From the NCBI GenBank assembly GCA_938014945.1, contig CALLQH010000300.1:1-17262 (forward strand): a DNA stretch of 17,262 nt, written 5' to 3'. Source of the stretch: an uncultured bacterium. Its GTDB lineage: Bacteria; Pseudomonadota; Alphaproteobacteria; SP197. The notes beneath the pieces were generated by a model. It ran no database searches and was not told the origin of the DNA. It saw nothing but the letters and a program-made list of their open reading frames with translations. Positions 5,140 through 14,844 of this stretch are shown piece by piece (within the stretch, counting starts at the first letter, position 1; the number at the start of each line of letters is the position of its first letter). A program made the position numbers and the translations under genes.

Positions 5140-7274
5140 CGGTTGCCGCTCAGGAACAGGGCTCTTCCGGATTCAGCCTCGGGCGCGTTTCTCCGCAGCT
5201 CGTCTCCTGGCTGGTCTTCGGCGTCTTCGCCATCGCCTGCATCCTCCTGCGCGAGGAGATGAAGTGGCTGGTGACCTATCCCAAGGAGTGGTTCCTGAAG
5301 CTACCGATCGGCGGCGAGTGGGTGCTGCTGGAGAAGGCCCTCGAAGGGCTGATGGACTGGATCACGCTGACCTTCAAGCCGGTCTTCCGGTTCATTTCCA
5401 TGGTGCTGACCTATCCCATGCGCTGGCTGGAAGGCCTGCTGCACTGGCTGCCCTGGCCCGCGACCTTCGCCCTCGTCACGATCCTCGCCTACCGCGCCAA
5501 GGACCTGCGGCTGGCACTGTTCTGCCTGGCCGGTCTATCCTACATGCTGATCGTGGGCTACTGGGACGAGAGCATGTCGACCCTGGCACTGGTCGGCATG
5601 TCGGTGCCGCTGTCGCTGACCATCGGCCTCGTCATGGGCCTGCTCGCCTTCCAGTACCGCTGGGCACGCCGCATCGTCGAACCCACGCTCGATGTCATGC
5701 AGACCGTGCCGACCTTTGCCTATCTGGTGCCGATTCTCATCCTGTTCGGCGTCGGCCCCGTGGTCGGCATGGTCGCCTCGGCGATCTATGCCAGCCCGCC
5801 GATGGTGCGCAACGTCATGCTCGGCCTGCGCCGCGTCTCCGACGATGTCATCGAGAGCGGCGAGATGTCGGGCTGCAACCGCTTCCAGCTGCTCTTCCAG
5901 GTGCGCATCCCGGCCGCCACCCCGACCATCATGGTGGGTGTGAACCAGACCATCATGGCAGCACTCTCCATGGTCATCATCGCGGCCATCATCGGCGGTT
6001 TCGCCGATATCGGCTGGGAGGTGCTCTCGACCATGCGCAAGGCCCAGACGGGCCAGAGCCTGCTGGCCGGCATCGTCATCGTCGTCATGGCCATGATGAT
6101 GGACCGCATCAGCCGTGGTTTCACCGAGCGCACCGGCGACATCCCGCTGCGCACCGGCGGCAACTTCCTGCAGCGCCATCCGCTGCTGTGGGCCGCGGTC
6201 GCGGCGACCGGCATCGGCATCGTGCTCTCGCATCTGGTGCCCTTCTTCAAGGACTATCCCGACGCGCTGGTCTTCTACCCCGCAGAGCCGCTCAACGACG
6301 CGGTGAGCTGGTTCACCCGCGAGTTCTTCTTCGCCACGGACGCGGTCAAGACCTGGACGCTCTACTACTTCATGCTGCCCATGAAGGCGGGTCTGGAAAA
6401 CATCGCCAGGCCGCAGTCCTGGGGCTTCTCGATGACCCAGACCACCGCGGCAATCTACTGGGCCGTCGTGCTTGGCCTGGGCGCCGGGCTGGTGCGCCTG
6501 TTCGGCTGGCGCGCGGGTGTCGTCGTCGGCCTGCTGGGTGTGCTCTATTTCTTCGGCTCCACCGGAACGCCCTGGCCCGCCTTCGTCGCCGCGGTGACGC
6601 TGATCGCCTATCAGGTCGGCGGCTGGAGGACGGCGCTGTTCGCCTTCCTCGGCATGGCCTTCATGCTGTCGACCGGTGCCTGGCCGCGCGCCATGCTGTC
6701 GTTCTATCTGACCGCGACCTCGGTGCTGTTCTGCTTTGCCATCGGCGGCGCGCTGGGCATCTGGGCCGCCCAGAGCGACCGGGCGAGCGCCGTGCTGCGG
6801 CCGATCAACGACACCATGCAGACGATGCCGCTGTTCGTGTTCCTGATCCCGGTCATCATGGTCTTCCTGGTGGGCGACTTCTCGGCCCTGCTGGCGATCA
6901 TGATGTACGCCATCGTGCCGGCCATCCGTTACACCGAGTACGGTCTGCGCAATGTCGATCCGGTCGCGGTCGAGGCCGCCCGCATGATGGGCTGCACGGA
7001 GCGCCAGGTGCTGTGGCGGGTGAAACTGCCGCTGGCCATTCCGGAGATCATGCTGGGCCTCAACCAGGTCATCATGTTCGCGCTTGCGATGCTGGTCATC
7101 GCCGCGCTGGTCGGTACCAAGGGGCTGGGCCAGTGGGTCTACGACAGCCTGACCAACGCACGCTTCGGCCAGGGTTTCATCGCCGGCGGCTCGATGGCGC
7201 TGATGGCGATGATCGCCGACCGCATCATCCAGGCCTGGGCGGCCCAGAAGAAGCGCGACCTGGGCGTGGATTGA
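5136..7274 (+). CDS. Fused two-domain betaine-family ABC permease
   Basis: At 712 residues this is about twice a ProW permease, and it contains two binding-protein-dependent permease domains in one chain. Domain 1 has its EAA-type coupling loop near residues 236-265 (DDVIESGEMSGCNRFQLLFQVRIPAATP) and domain 2 near 610-642 (VAVEAARMMGCTERQVLWRVKLPLAIPE). Each is preceded by a matching Q-T-x-P segment (DVMQTVPTFAYLVP; DTMQTMPLFVFLIP). About a dozen hydrophobic membrane segments are seen, including extra helices N-terminal to each core. ATG 5136 overlaps the ATPase stop, with GGAAGGGAG upstream. The fusion replaces a homodimer with a pseudo-heterodimer. Similar two-domain permeases occur in marine alphaproteobacterial betaine and TMAO transporters. 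No substrate-binding protein is encoded here. Confidence 0.88.
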   Translation: MTVAAQEQGSSGFSLGRVSPQLVSWLVFGVFAIACILLREEMKWLVTYPKEWFLKLPIGGEWVLLEKALEGLMDWITLTFKPVFRFISMVLTYPMRWLEGLLHWLPWPATFALVTILAYRAKDLRLALFCLAGLSYMLIVGYWDESMSTLALVGMSVPLSLTIGLVMGLLAFQYRWARRIVEPTLDVMQTVPTFAYLVPILILFGVGPVVGMVASAIYASPPMVRNVMLGLRRVSDDVIESGEMSGCNRFQLLFQVRIPAATPTIMVGVNQTIMAALSMVIIAAIIGGFADIGWEVLSTMRKAQTGQSLLAGIVIVVMAMMMDRISRGFTERTGDIPLRTGGNFLQRHPLLWAAVAATGIGIVLSHLVPFFKDYPDALVFYPAEPLNDAVSWFTREFFFATDAVKTWTLYYFMLPMKAGLENIARPQSWGFSMTQTTAAIYWAVVLGLGAGLVRLFGWRAGVVVGLLGVLYFFGSTGTPWPAFVAAVTLIAYQVGGWRTALFAFLGMAFMLSTGAWPRAMLSFYLTATSVLFCFAIGGALGIWAAQSDRASAVLRPINDTMQTMPLFVFLIPVIMVFLVGDFSALLAIMMYAIVPAIRYTEYGLRNVDPVAVEAARMMGCTERQVLWRVKLPLAIPEIMLGLNQVIMFALAMLVIAALVGTKGLGQWVYDSLTNARFGQGFIAGGSMALMAMIADRIIQAWAAQKKRDLGVD

Positions 7275-7278
7275 AGCC

Positions 7279-7893
7279 TTGCCAAAGATCGGCATGGAGC
7301 CGGTGCGACGCCGGCAGCTGATCGAGGCGACCATCGGCGCGATTCACCAGTACGGCCTGCAGAACGCCACCGTTGCGCGTATCTGCAGGCGCGCCGGCCT
7401 GTCGGTCGGCCTGGTGAACCACTACTTCGACGGCAAGGGCGAGCTCTTCGAGGAGACCATGCAGATGCTGGTCGACCAGACGCTCGCCGATGTCGAGGCC
7501 GGCATCGCTTCCGGCACGACACCGCTGGAGCGGCTCATGGGCTTCGTCGAGGGTCATTTCGCGCCGGGCCAGCGCGCGCCCGAGGCGGTCAGCGCCTGGC
7601 TCAGTTTCTATCTTCAGGTCGGCGAGAACGCGGGCTTCGGGCGCATCCAGAAGGCCTTCGATGATCGCCTTCTGGAACTGCTGCGCCCGATCCTGGCCGA
7701 TCTCGTCAGCGACGAGCGCTGCGAGGGTGTCGCCCAGACCCTGATCGCGCTCGCCTACGGCCTGTGGCTGCGCCACGCCTACGATCCCGCGAACTTCGGC
7801 CTGGATGTCGTCCACCGCATCGCCATGGACTACGTCGGTGACGTCATCACGGCTGCGCCCACGCCCTCCGCGGCGCCCGGAGCCGCCATGTGA
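7279..7893 (+). CDS. betI: TetR-family transcriptional repressor, BetI-like
   Basis: This 204-residue regulator strongly resembles BetI, the choline-responsive repressor of glycine-betaine synthesis. The N-terminus reads MPKIGMEPVRRRQLIEATI, following the BetI pattern MPKxGMxxxRRxQLIxAT. The helix-turn-helix spans about residues 30-55 (TVARICRRAGLSVGLVNHYF). The C-terminal ligand domain has ALAYGLWLRHAYDP near residue 155-168. The start is TTG at 7279-7281, chosen because it restores the conserved MPKxGM; the first ATG (7294) would cut off five conserved residues. It begins 4 nt after the permease stop with only a weak GAAG before it, suggesting low, coupled translation. No betA or betB is nearby, so it probably represses the transporter operon itself. 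The ligand (choline or another amine) is inferred. Confidence 0.82.
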   Translation: MPKIGMEPVRRRQLIEATIGAIHQYGLQNATVARICRRAGLSVGLVNHYFDGKGELFEETMQMLVDQTLADVEAGIASGTTPLERLMGFVEGHFAPGQRAPEAVSAWLSFYLQVGENAGFGRIQKAFDDRLLELLRPILADLVSDERCEGVAQTLIALAYGLWLRHAYDPANFGLDVVHRIAMDYVGDVITAAPTPSAAPGAAM

Positions 7894-7900
7894 CTCGGGC

Positions 7901-7913
7901 GAGGGCGGCCCTC
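7901..7913. repeat. Short GC hairpin between convergent genes
   Basis: GAGGGC and GCCCTC form a 6-bp inverted repeat about a single base, in the 18-bp gap between the convergent BetI-like and oxidoreductase genes. It touches the latter's stop. No T-tract follows on either strand, so a terminator role is possible but weak. Confidence 0.25.
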
Positions 7914-9210
7914 AGGGCCCCCAGCGGTCCATCGCCTGATAGTAGGCAACGGCAAGGGACAGGAACCAGGGATCGCCCGTGTAGAGCGGCCGGGTCGGAA
8001 AATCGATGTTGTCGAAGGATGTGCCGCCTTCGCTGTCGCCCAGCACCTTGTGGCCGATCTTGTGGCCCATGTAGCTCGCCCAGGCGACGCCGGAACCGCA
8101 ATAGCCCATGGCGTACCACAGCCCGTCGCGCTGCCCGACATGGGGCAGGTGGTCGAAGGTGTAGGCGACGAAGCCCATCCAGGTGTGGCTGATCTTGGTG
8201 TGGGTCAGCTCCGGGAACAGGCCCGCCATCACGGCGTGCAGGCGCGGGCCGGAAACCTTCGGGTCGCTCTCCTTCAGGGCGACGCGGCCGCCGAAGACCA
8301 CCCGTTTGTGATCGGGCGAAGGGCGGTAGTAATAGACCACCTTGCGCGTGTCGGAGGTGACGTGCTCGCGCGGGTAGATGCGGCGCATGATCTCGTCGGG
8401 GATTTCCTCGGTTGCGATCATGTAGCTGCCGATGGGAATCACCCGGCGCTGCAGCTTGGGCGTGATGCCCTTGGTATAGCCGTTGGTCGCCACGATGACG
8501 TCGCGGGCGATGGTCTTGCCGCGGCTGGTGACGATGCCGTTGGCGCCTTCCTTCTGGTCGATGCCCAGAACCGGCGTATGGGTGTGGATCACCGCACCCG
8601 CCTTCTGCGCCAGTTCGACGAGACCGTTGGCGAACTTGGCGGGCTGCAGGCTGGCGTGGTGGGGCAGCACGGCGCCGCCGTAGTAGGCGTCCGTGCCGAT
8701 CTCGCTCGCCATCTCGGACTTGGGCACCATGTGCCATTCCAGCGGCACGATGTTCTTCACCTTCTCGAAGCCTTCGGCGAGCTGCTCGTAGCGGCTGGGC
8801 CGGTGGGCGCCGATGAAACGGCCGCAGGTGCGCAGGTCGCAGTCGATGCCTTCCGTCTCGATGAATGCCTTGACGTAACGCAGGCTCTCGTAGCCTTCGT
8901 TCATCATGGCGTGGGCGGTGGTCTGGCCGTAGTGGCGCGTCAGGTCGTCGACACCGGGTTTGACGCCCGAACCGATCTGGCCGCCGTTGCGCGCACTGCA
9001 GCCCCATGCCGCATCCTGGGCATCGAAGACATGCACGCTGCGCCCGGCCCGCGCCAGCACGATGGCCGCGGTCAGGCCGGTGTAACCCGCGCCGACGATG
9101 GCGACATCCACCTTGTCGGGGATCGGCTGGTGGGGAATCTCCGGGCGCGGCGCTTCATCCCACCAGTAGGGGGTGAGCTTCATGTCGTCGGCGAAAAGCG
9201 GATGACTCAC
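7912..9210 (-). CDS. FAD-dependent oxidoreductase, DAO family (PuuB-like amine oxidase)
   Basis: This 432-residue flavoprotein has the dinucleotide-binding motif G40-A-G-Y-T-G45 (DVAIVGAGYTGLTAA), the downstream ARNGGQIGSG flavin segment, and a C-terminal MGYCGSGVAWASYMG loop. These are typical of COG0665 enzymes such as gamma-glutamylputrescine oxidase, sarcosine oxidase and related amine oxidases. The N-terminal YWWDEAPRP motif resembles PuuB-type proteins. It should oxidise an amine or N-methylated amino acid to an imine with release of an aldehyde or amine. I chose GTG 9210 because GGAG lies 7 nt upstream; ATG 9183 has no ribosome-binding site. It is divergent from the GGT-fold gene across 95 bp. 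The exact substrate is unknown. It is convergent with the betaine-type operon, so a link to methylamine catabolism is possible but unproven. Confidence 0.78.
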   Translation of the reverse strand: MSHPLFADDMKLTPYWWDEAPRPEIPHQPIPDKVDVAIVGAGYTGLTAAIVLARAGRSVHVFDAQDAAWGCSARNGGQIGSGVKPGVDDLTRHYGQTTAHAMMNEGYESLRYVKAFIETEGIDCDLRTCGRFIGAHRPSRYEQLAEGFEKVKNIVPLEWHMVPKSEMASEIGTDAYYGGAVLPHHASLQPAKFANGLVELAQKAGAVIHTHTPVLGIDQKEGANGIVTSRGKTIARDVIVATNGYTKGITPKLQRRVIPIGSYMIATEEIPDEIMRRIYPREHVTSDTRKVVYYYRPSPDHKRVVFGGRVALKESDPKVSGPRLHAVMAGLFPELTHTKISHTWMGFVAYTFDHLPHVGQRDGLWYAMGYCGSGVAWASYMGHKIGHKVLGDSEGGTSFDNIDFPTRPLYTGDPWFLSLAVAYYQAMDRWGP

Positions 9211-9261
9211 GGGCAGGCTCCAGTTGGCAGATCGGTCGCGCGAGGGATGACGCACAAGCTT

Positions 9262-9275
9262 AGCCGACGTAGGCT
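9262..9275. promoter_or_regulatory. Imperfect 14-bp palindrome in a divergent promoter
   Basis: AGCCGACGTAGGCT is symmetric at 12 of 14 positions. It lies in the 95-bp gap between the divergently transcribed oxidoreductase and GGT-fold genes, 30 nt from the plus-strand start. Such a position suits an operator controlling both genes. No clear -35/-10 pair could be assigned. Confidence 0.3.
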
Positions 9276-9305
9276 CCCGCGCGATAGGTAAACGGAGAGA
9301 ACAAG

Positions 9306-10859
9306 ATGGCCGCACGGCTCAACGAAACCTGGCAGGTCACCAAACCGGCCGTCGTTTCCGGCAAGGGGCTGGTCGCCAGCCACCATTACGAGGCCTCGGC
9401 CATCGGCGCACAGGTGCTGGCCGACGGCGGCAATGCGGTCGATGCCGCGGTTGCCACGGGTCTGGCGATCGGTGTCGCCGAACCCTGGATGAGCGGCCCC
9501 GGCGGCTGCGGCTACATGGTCATCTACGACGCCGAAAGCGGCACGACCAAGGCCATCGATTTCGGCTGCGTTGCACCAAAACGGCTCGATCCCGCCGATT
9601 ATCCGCTGAAGGAAGGCGGCACCGACGACGATCTCTTCGGCTGGCCGCTGGTGGTGGACGACCGCAACGTGCAGGGCCCGCTCTCGGTCGCCACGCCCGG
9701 CACGGTCGCCGGCTGGGCGCTGGCGCTGGAGCGTTTCGGCACGCTGCCCTGGAAGGAAGCCATCGGCCCCGCCATCGATCTCGCCCGCCGCGGCATGATG
9801 GTCGACTGGTACGCCACCCTGCGCATTGCCCTGGAGGCGCGCGGCCTGTCGCAGAACGCCGCCGCGGCCGATTTCTTTCTGCCGGGCGGCCTGCCGCCGG
9901 TCAGCTACGATCCCGACAACCTGATGACCCTGCAGAGCAGTGCCCAGGTCGCCACCCTGGAGCGGTTGCGCGATGCCGGACCGGGCGATTTCTACAAGGG
10001 CGACATCGCCGCCACCATCGCCTCCGACATGGCCGCGGTCGGCGGCAAGCTCGACCGCGCGGATCTTGCCGCCTACGAGGCCCGCCTGGTCGATACCCGG
10101 ACCGCCCGTTACCGCGACGCCACCATCCATGTGCCGCCCGGCCTCAACGCCGGTCCGACCCTGCTCGATGCGCTGGCGCGTCTGGAGGGCGGCTGGTCCG
10201 CCTCGGGCGGAACGCCGGACACGGCGGCCTACACCGCCTATGCCGAATCGCTGTTTGCCGCCTACCGGCACCGGCTGGAGACCATGGGCGAGGGCAACGG
10301 CGAAAGCTGCACCACCCATCTCACCGTGGTCGACGCCAAGGGCAACATGGTGGCGCTGACCCAGACCCTGCTCTCGGTCTTCGGCAGCCGTGTGCTGCTG
10401 CCCAACATCGGCTTTCTGATGAACAACGGCATCATGTGGTTCGATCCGCGCCCGGGCGGGCCCAACGCCATGGCGCCGGGCCGGCGTCCGCTGTCGAACA
10501 TGTGCCCGGCGGTGGTGACGCGCGAGGCCGGCAATTTTGCTCTGGGCGCCTCGGGCGGACGGCGCATCTTCCCGGCGGTGATGCAGCTCATCTCCTTCAT
10601 GGTCGACCACGGCATGACCCTGGATCAGGCCTTCCACACGCCGCGCCTGGATGTCAGCGGCGCGAGTCTGGTCGCTGCCGACACGCGCATCCCGGCCGAG
10701 GCTCGCGCGGCACTTGCGGCGCGCTGGAAGACGACGGACGTGCCTTATGCCGTGACGCCCGCGCTCTACGCCTGCCCCAATGCCGTCCATGACCTCGGCC
10801 ACGAACGGCACGGCGCGGCCTTCCTCATGTCCCCGTGGGGGCAGGTGGCGGCCGGTTAA
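9306..10859 (+). CDS. Gamma-glutamyltransferase-fold Ntn hydrolase, atypical substrate pocket
   Basis: This 517-residue member of the GGT family should self-cleave before the nucleophile T336 (ESCTTHLTVVD) and has the oxyanion-hole glycines at S416-G-G418. Classical GGT residues that hold the gamma-glutamyl group appear replaced. The arginine of the DFREMAP motif aligns with G87 (DFGCVAP). The two Asp of the NNQMDDF motif align with Met-Trp (NNGIMWF). LSSMSP becomes LSNMCP. The N-terminus (MAARLNETWQVTKPAVVSGKG) has no signal peptide, so the protein is probably cytoplasmic, unlike E. coli Ggt. ATG 9306 has GGAGAG upstream. It may be an acylase or amidase rather than a glutathione hydrolase. 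The alignment is from memory of the family. The partner gene is the divergent amine oxidase. Confidence 0.8.
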   Translation: MAARLNETWQVTKPAVVSGKGLVASHHYEASAIGAQVLADGGNAVDAAVATGLAIGVAEPWMSGPGGCGYMVIYDAESGTTKAIDFGCVAPKRLDPADYPLKEGGTDDDLFGWPLVVDDRNVQGPLSVATPGTVAGWALALERFGTLPWKEAIGPAIDLARRGMMVDWYATLRIALEARGLSQNAAAADFFLPGGLPPVSYDPDNLMTLQSSAQVATLERLRDAGPGDFYKGDIAATIASDMAAVGGKLDRADLAAYEARLVDTRTARYRDATIHVPPGLNAGPTLLDALARLEGGWSASGGTPDTAAYTAYAESLFAAYRHRLETMGEGNGESCTTHLTVVDAKGNMVALTQTLLSVFGSRVLLPNIGFLMNNGIMWFDPRPGGPNAMAPGRRPLSNMCPAVVTREAGNFALGASGGRRIFPAVMQLISFMVDHGMTLDQAFHTPRLDVSGASLVAADTRIPAEARAALAARWKTTDVPYAVTPALYACPNAVHDLGHERHGAAFLMSPWGQVAAG

Positions 10860-11506
10860 CCCGGCGGCAGGGTCGGCAGGAAACGCACGACGTCGTCGAG
10901 GTCGGGGCGGGCACGCTCCGACGGCGGCGACTTCGGCGTACCGATGTGGATGAAGCCCACCAGGTGTTCGTCCTGCGGGATGCCGAGCACCGCCTTGACG
11001 ACCGGGTTGTAGGCCGGCCAGTTGGTCACCCACTGGGCGCCGAAACCCATGGCCGTGGCGGCGTGCAGCAGGTTCATGCAGACATTGCCGCAGGACAGGA
11101 GCTGCTCGACCTCGGGAATGGCGTGGTCGCGTTCGATCTTGCTGGAAACGATCACCAGCACGGGCGAGCGTTGCGGCCGGACGCGCTCCAGCTGCAGACG
11201 TTCTTCCTTGGCCTCGGGTTCGTCCCGGGCGAATTCACGCACGAACAGCTCGCCGAGTTCCGCCTGGGCGGTCTTGCCCACCACCTGCAGCCGCCAGGGC
11301 ATCAGGCGGCCATGATCGGGCACGCGCACGGCGGCCTCCAGCATGGTCTGCAACGCTTCGGGATCGGGACCCGGTTCGATCAGTTGCGCCGCCAGCACCG
11401 AGCGGCGCGAGGTGAGCAGGTCGATCGGACGGGCATCGATGCGGTTGAGCGCGCCCTCAGCCTTGTCCGCGGCTTTCTCCGGGGCCTTTTCCATGGTCGC
11501 GGCCAT
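10856..11506 (-). CDS. Nitroreductase-family FMN oxidoreductase, YdjA-like
   Basis: This 216-residue protein has the nitroreductase fold signature. The FMN-phosphate motif R34-R-S36 (LLTSRRSVLA) is followed by AAVRVPDHGRLMPWRLQVV, which closely follows the YdjA pattern of RAPDHKSMQPWR. Near the C-terminus are GFGAQWVTNWPAYNP and GFIHIGTP. It uses NAD(P)H to reduce an unknown substrate; YdjA-type proteins act on nitroaromatics weakly in vitro. About 25 charged Ala/Lys/Glu-rich residues precede the domain, an extension over the 183-residue YdjA. The start at ATG 11504-11506 is supported by AGGAGA upstream. Its stop overlaps that of the convergent GGT-fold gene by 4 nt (ttaa). Confidence 0.83.
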   Translation of the reverse strand: MAATMEKAPEKAADKAEGALNRIDARPIDLLTSRRSVLAAQLIEPGPDPEALQTMLEAAVRVPDHGRLMPWRLQVVGKTAQAELGELFVREFARDEPEAKEERLQLERVRPQRSPVLVIVSSKIERDHAIPEVEQLLSCGNVCMNLLHAATAMGFGAQWVTNWPAYNPVVKAVLGIPQDEHLVGFIHIGTPKSPPSERARPDLDDVVRFLPTLPPG

Positions 11507-11533
11507 GTGTCGTCTCCTGTCTGCAAGTCATTC

Positions 11534-11541
11534 GCAATTGC
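11534..11541. promoter_or_regulatory. GCAATTGC palindrome before the nitroreductase gene
   Basis: An 8-bp palindrome with ATT/AAT flanks lies 28 nt upstream of the nitroreductase start, in the 74-bp gap after the lytic transglycosylase stop. AT-rich palindromes stand out in this GC-rich region and can be regulator sites. No specific regulator is recognised. Confidence 0.25.
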
Positions 11542-11580
11542 AATCTGAAGCGGTTGCCGGCGCGGCGCAAGGGTGCGGGT

Positions 11581-13548
<1,968 letters not shown>

Positions 13549-13554
13549 GCGGGT

Positions 13555-13566
13555 TCTCCCGGGAGA
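13555..13566. repeat. Perfect 12-bp palindrome over the slt ribosome-binding site
   Basis: TCTCCCGGGAGA is fully self-complementary and contains the Shine-Dalgarno (GGGAGA) of the TTG-initiated slt gene, in the 22-nt gap after sufA. Folding or a bound protein could limit slt translation. Chance is also possible. Confidence 0.35.
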
Positions 13567-13570
13567 GGCG

Positions 13571-13915
13571 TCAGACGGTGAAGGATTCGCCGCAGCCGCA
13601 CATCCCCTTGACGTTGGGGTTGTTGAAAACGAAGCGGCTTTCCAGCCGGTCCTCGTGCCAGTCCAGTTCCGTGCCCAGCAGGAACATCGCCGCGCTGGGT
13701 TCGATCAGCAGACGCACGCCCTTGTCCTCCACCACGTCTTCCTTGCCCGTGGTCTCGGTGGCGTAGTCCATGGTGTAGGAAAAGCCGCTGCAGCCGGCCA
13801 TCTTGACGCCGACCTTCAGGCCCACGGCGTCCGCGTTCTGCGCCATCAGGGCCTTGACCCGTTCGGCGGCGCGGTCGGTGAGCGAGAGCAGCTTCTTGTC
13901 GGATGGTGCGAACAT
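13571..13915 (-). CDS. sufA: A-type iron-sulfur carrier protein SufA/IscA
   Basis: This 114-residue protein belongs to the HesB/IscA family. The three cluster-ligand cysteines are present: C42 (VKMAGCSGFSYTMDY) and C106/C108 in the C-terminal CGCGESFTV. It receives Fe-S clusters from the SufBCD scaffold and delivers them to apoproteins in the cytoplasm. ATG 13913-13915 is preferred, with AGGA 3 nt upstream. GTG 13925-13927 would extend it by four residues, but its ribosome-binding site would be too close. It follows sufT by 20 nt in the SUF operon, so it is named SufA rather than IscA or ErpA. Confidence 0.9.
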   Translation of the reverse strand: MFAPSDKKLLSLTDRAAERVKALMAQNADAVGLKVGVKMAGCSGFSYTMDYATETTGKEDVVEDKGVRLLIEPSAAMFLLGTELDWHEDRLESRFVFNNPNVKGMCGCGESFTV

Positions 13916-13935
13916 GATTCCTGTCACTCCGTGGG

Positions 13936-14385
13936 CTAGTACATGCCCAGTTCGATTTTAGCATAATCGGACATCATCGAGGGATCCCATGGCGGGTCCC
14001 AGACGATCTCCACCTCGATATCGGTCGTCGTCTCGACCGTGGCGACGGCATCCCGGATCCAGATCGGGATTTCCTCGGCCACCGGGCAGCCGGGCGCGGT
14101 CAGCGTCATCTCGATCTTGACCGAGCCGTCCTTGCGCGAATCGATGGCGTAGATCAGGCCCAGGTCATAGACGTTCACCGGAATTTCCGGGTCGAAGACC
14201 GTGCGCAGGGCATCGACGATGTCGCCGATCAGCGGTTCGCCCTCTTCCTGGGCAATGCTGTGGGGGTCGACGTCCTCGGTGGCGTTCGGGCGCCAGCTCT
14301 CGTGCACCTTGGGCTCGGGCGCCGCAGCGGTTTCGCTCGCCTCGGCGATCTGGCCCTGGGCCTGCTGTGTGTTGGTCTCGTCCAT
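13936..14385 (-). CDS. sufT: SUF assembly protein SufT (MIP18/DUF59 family)
   Basis: This 149-residue protein has a MIP18 (DUF59) domain at about residues 52-149. Motifs are DPEIPVNVYDLGLIY (65-79), TAPGCPVAEEIP with the conserved C100, and the C-terminal WDPPWDPSMMSD. SufT acts as an accessory maturation factor that helps load clusters onto target proteins. Residues 1-50 form an acidic Ala/Gln/Glu-rich extension with no recognised fold. ATG 14383-14385 is preceded by GGAG at suitable spacing. It starts 3 nt after the sufU stop, so it is clearly co-transcribed. Confidence 0.88.
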   Translation of the reverse strand: MDETNTQQAQGQIAEASETAAAPEPKVHESWRPNATEDVDPHSIAQEEGEPLIGDIVDALRTVFDPEIPVNVYDLGLIYAIDSRKDGSVKIEMTLTAPGCPVAEEIPIWIRDAVATVETTTDIEVEIVWDPPWDPSMMSDYAKIELGMY

Positions 14386-14388
14386 CCT

Positions 14389-14844
14389 CTACTCCGTCGT
14401 CACGACGTTTTCGCCGTCCATCGCTGCGGTCATGGTGTGCCAGGCCAGCGTCGCGCACTTCACCCGCATGGGAAACTGCTTCACGCCGGCCAGCACGATG
14501 AGCTTTTCCAGATCCTCGTCGTCGGCGCCCTCGATCTCTTCCTTGCCCATGACGAAGTCGTGGAAGCGGCGGAACAGGGCGCGCGCCTCCTCCTCGGTCT
14601 TGCCGGCGACGATCTCGGTCATCATCGAGGCAGAGGCCATGGAGATGGCGCAGCCGCGCCCCTCGAAGGCGACATCCTCGACCAGGCCGTTGTGGCCGAC
14701 CTTCAGGTAGACCGTCAGGCGGTCGCCGCACAGCGGATTGTCGCCCTCGGCATGGCGGTTGGCGTCCTCGGGATGGCGGAAGTTCCGCGGGTTCTTGCCG
14801 TGGTCCAGGATGACCTCCTGGTAGAGATCGCGCAGGTCGTCCAT
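14389..14844 (-). CDS. sufU: SufU, IscU-like sulfur-transfer/scaffold protein
   Basis: At 151 residues this protein keeps the three IscU-fold cysteines C39 (NPLCGDR), C65 (GRGCAISMAS) and C130 (VKCATLAWHT), plus D41. Between the second and third Cys it carries the longer insert (RRFHDFVMGKEEIEG) that marks SufU rather than IscU. In Bacillus, SufU is a zinc protein that accepts sulfur from SufS. The same pairing is likely here, since its ATG overlaps the sufS stop by 1 nt (TGATG). SufU instead of SufE as the sulfur acceptor suggests a Gram-positive-style SufS-SufU relay in this proteobacterium. Confidence 0.88.
   Translation of the reverse strand: MDDLRDLYQEVILDHGKNPRNFRHPEDANRHAEGDNPLCGDRLTVYLKVGHNGLVEDVAFEGRGCAISMASASMMTEIVAGKTEEEARALFRRFHDFVMGKEEIEGADDEDLEKLIVLAGVKQFPMRVKCATLAWHTMTAAMDGENVVTTE

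Noticed and set aside
5018..7321. Long open frame of 767 codons on the plus strand overlapping the permease
   Set aside because: It is a GC-rich alternative frame, rich in Arg/His/Gly/Ala with no membrane or domain character. The overlapping frame encodes a clear permease with correct motifs and start.
9207..11033. Open frame of 608 codons antisense to the GGT-fold gene
   Set aside because: Composition typical of antisense shadows and no family motif. It overlaps two well-supported genes.
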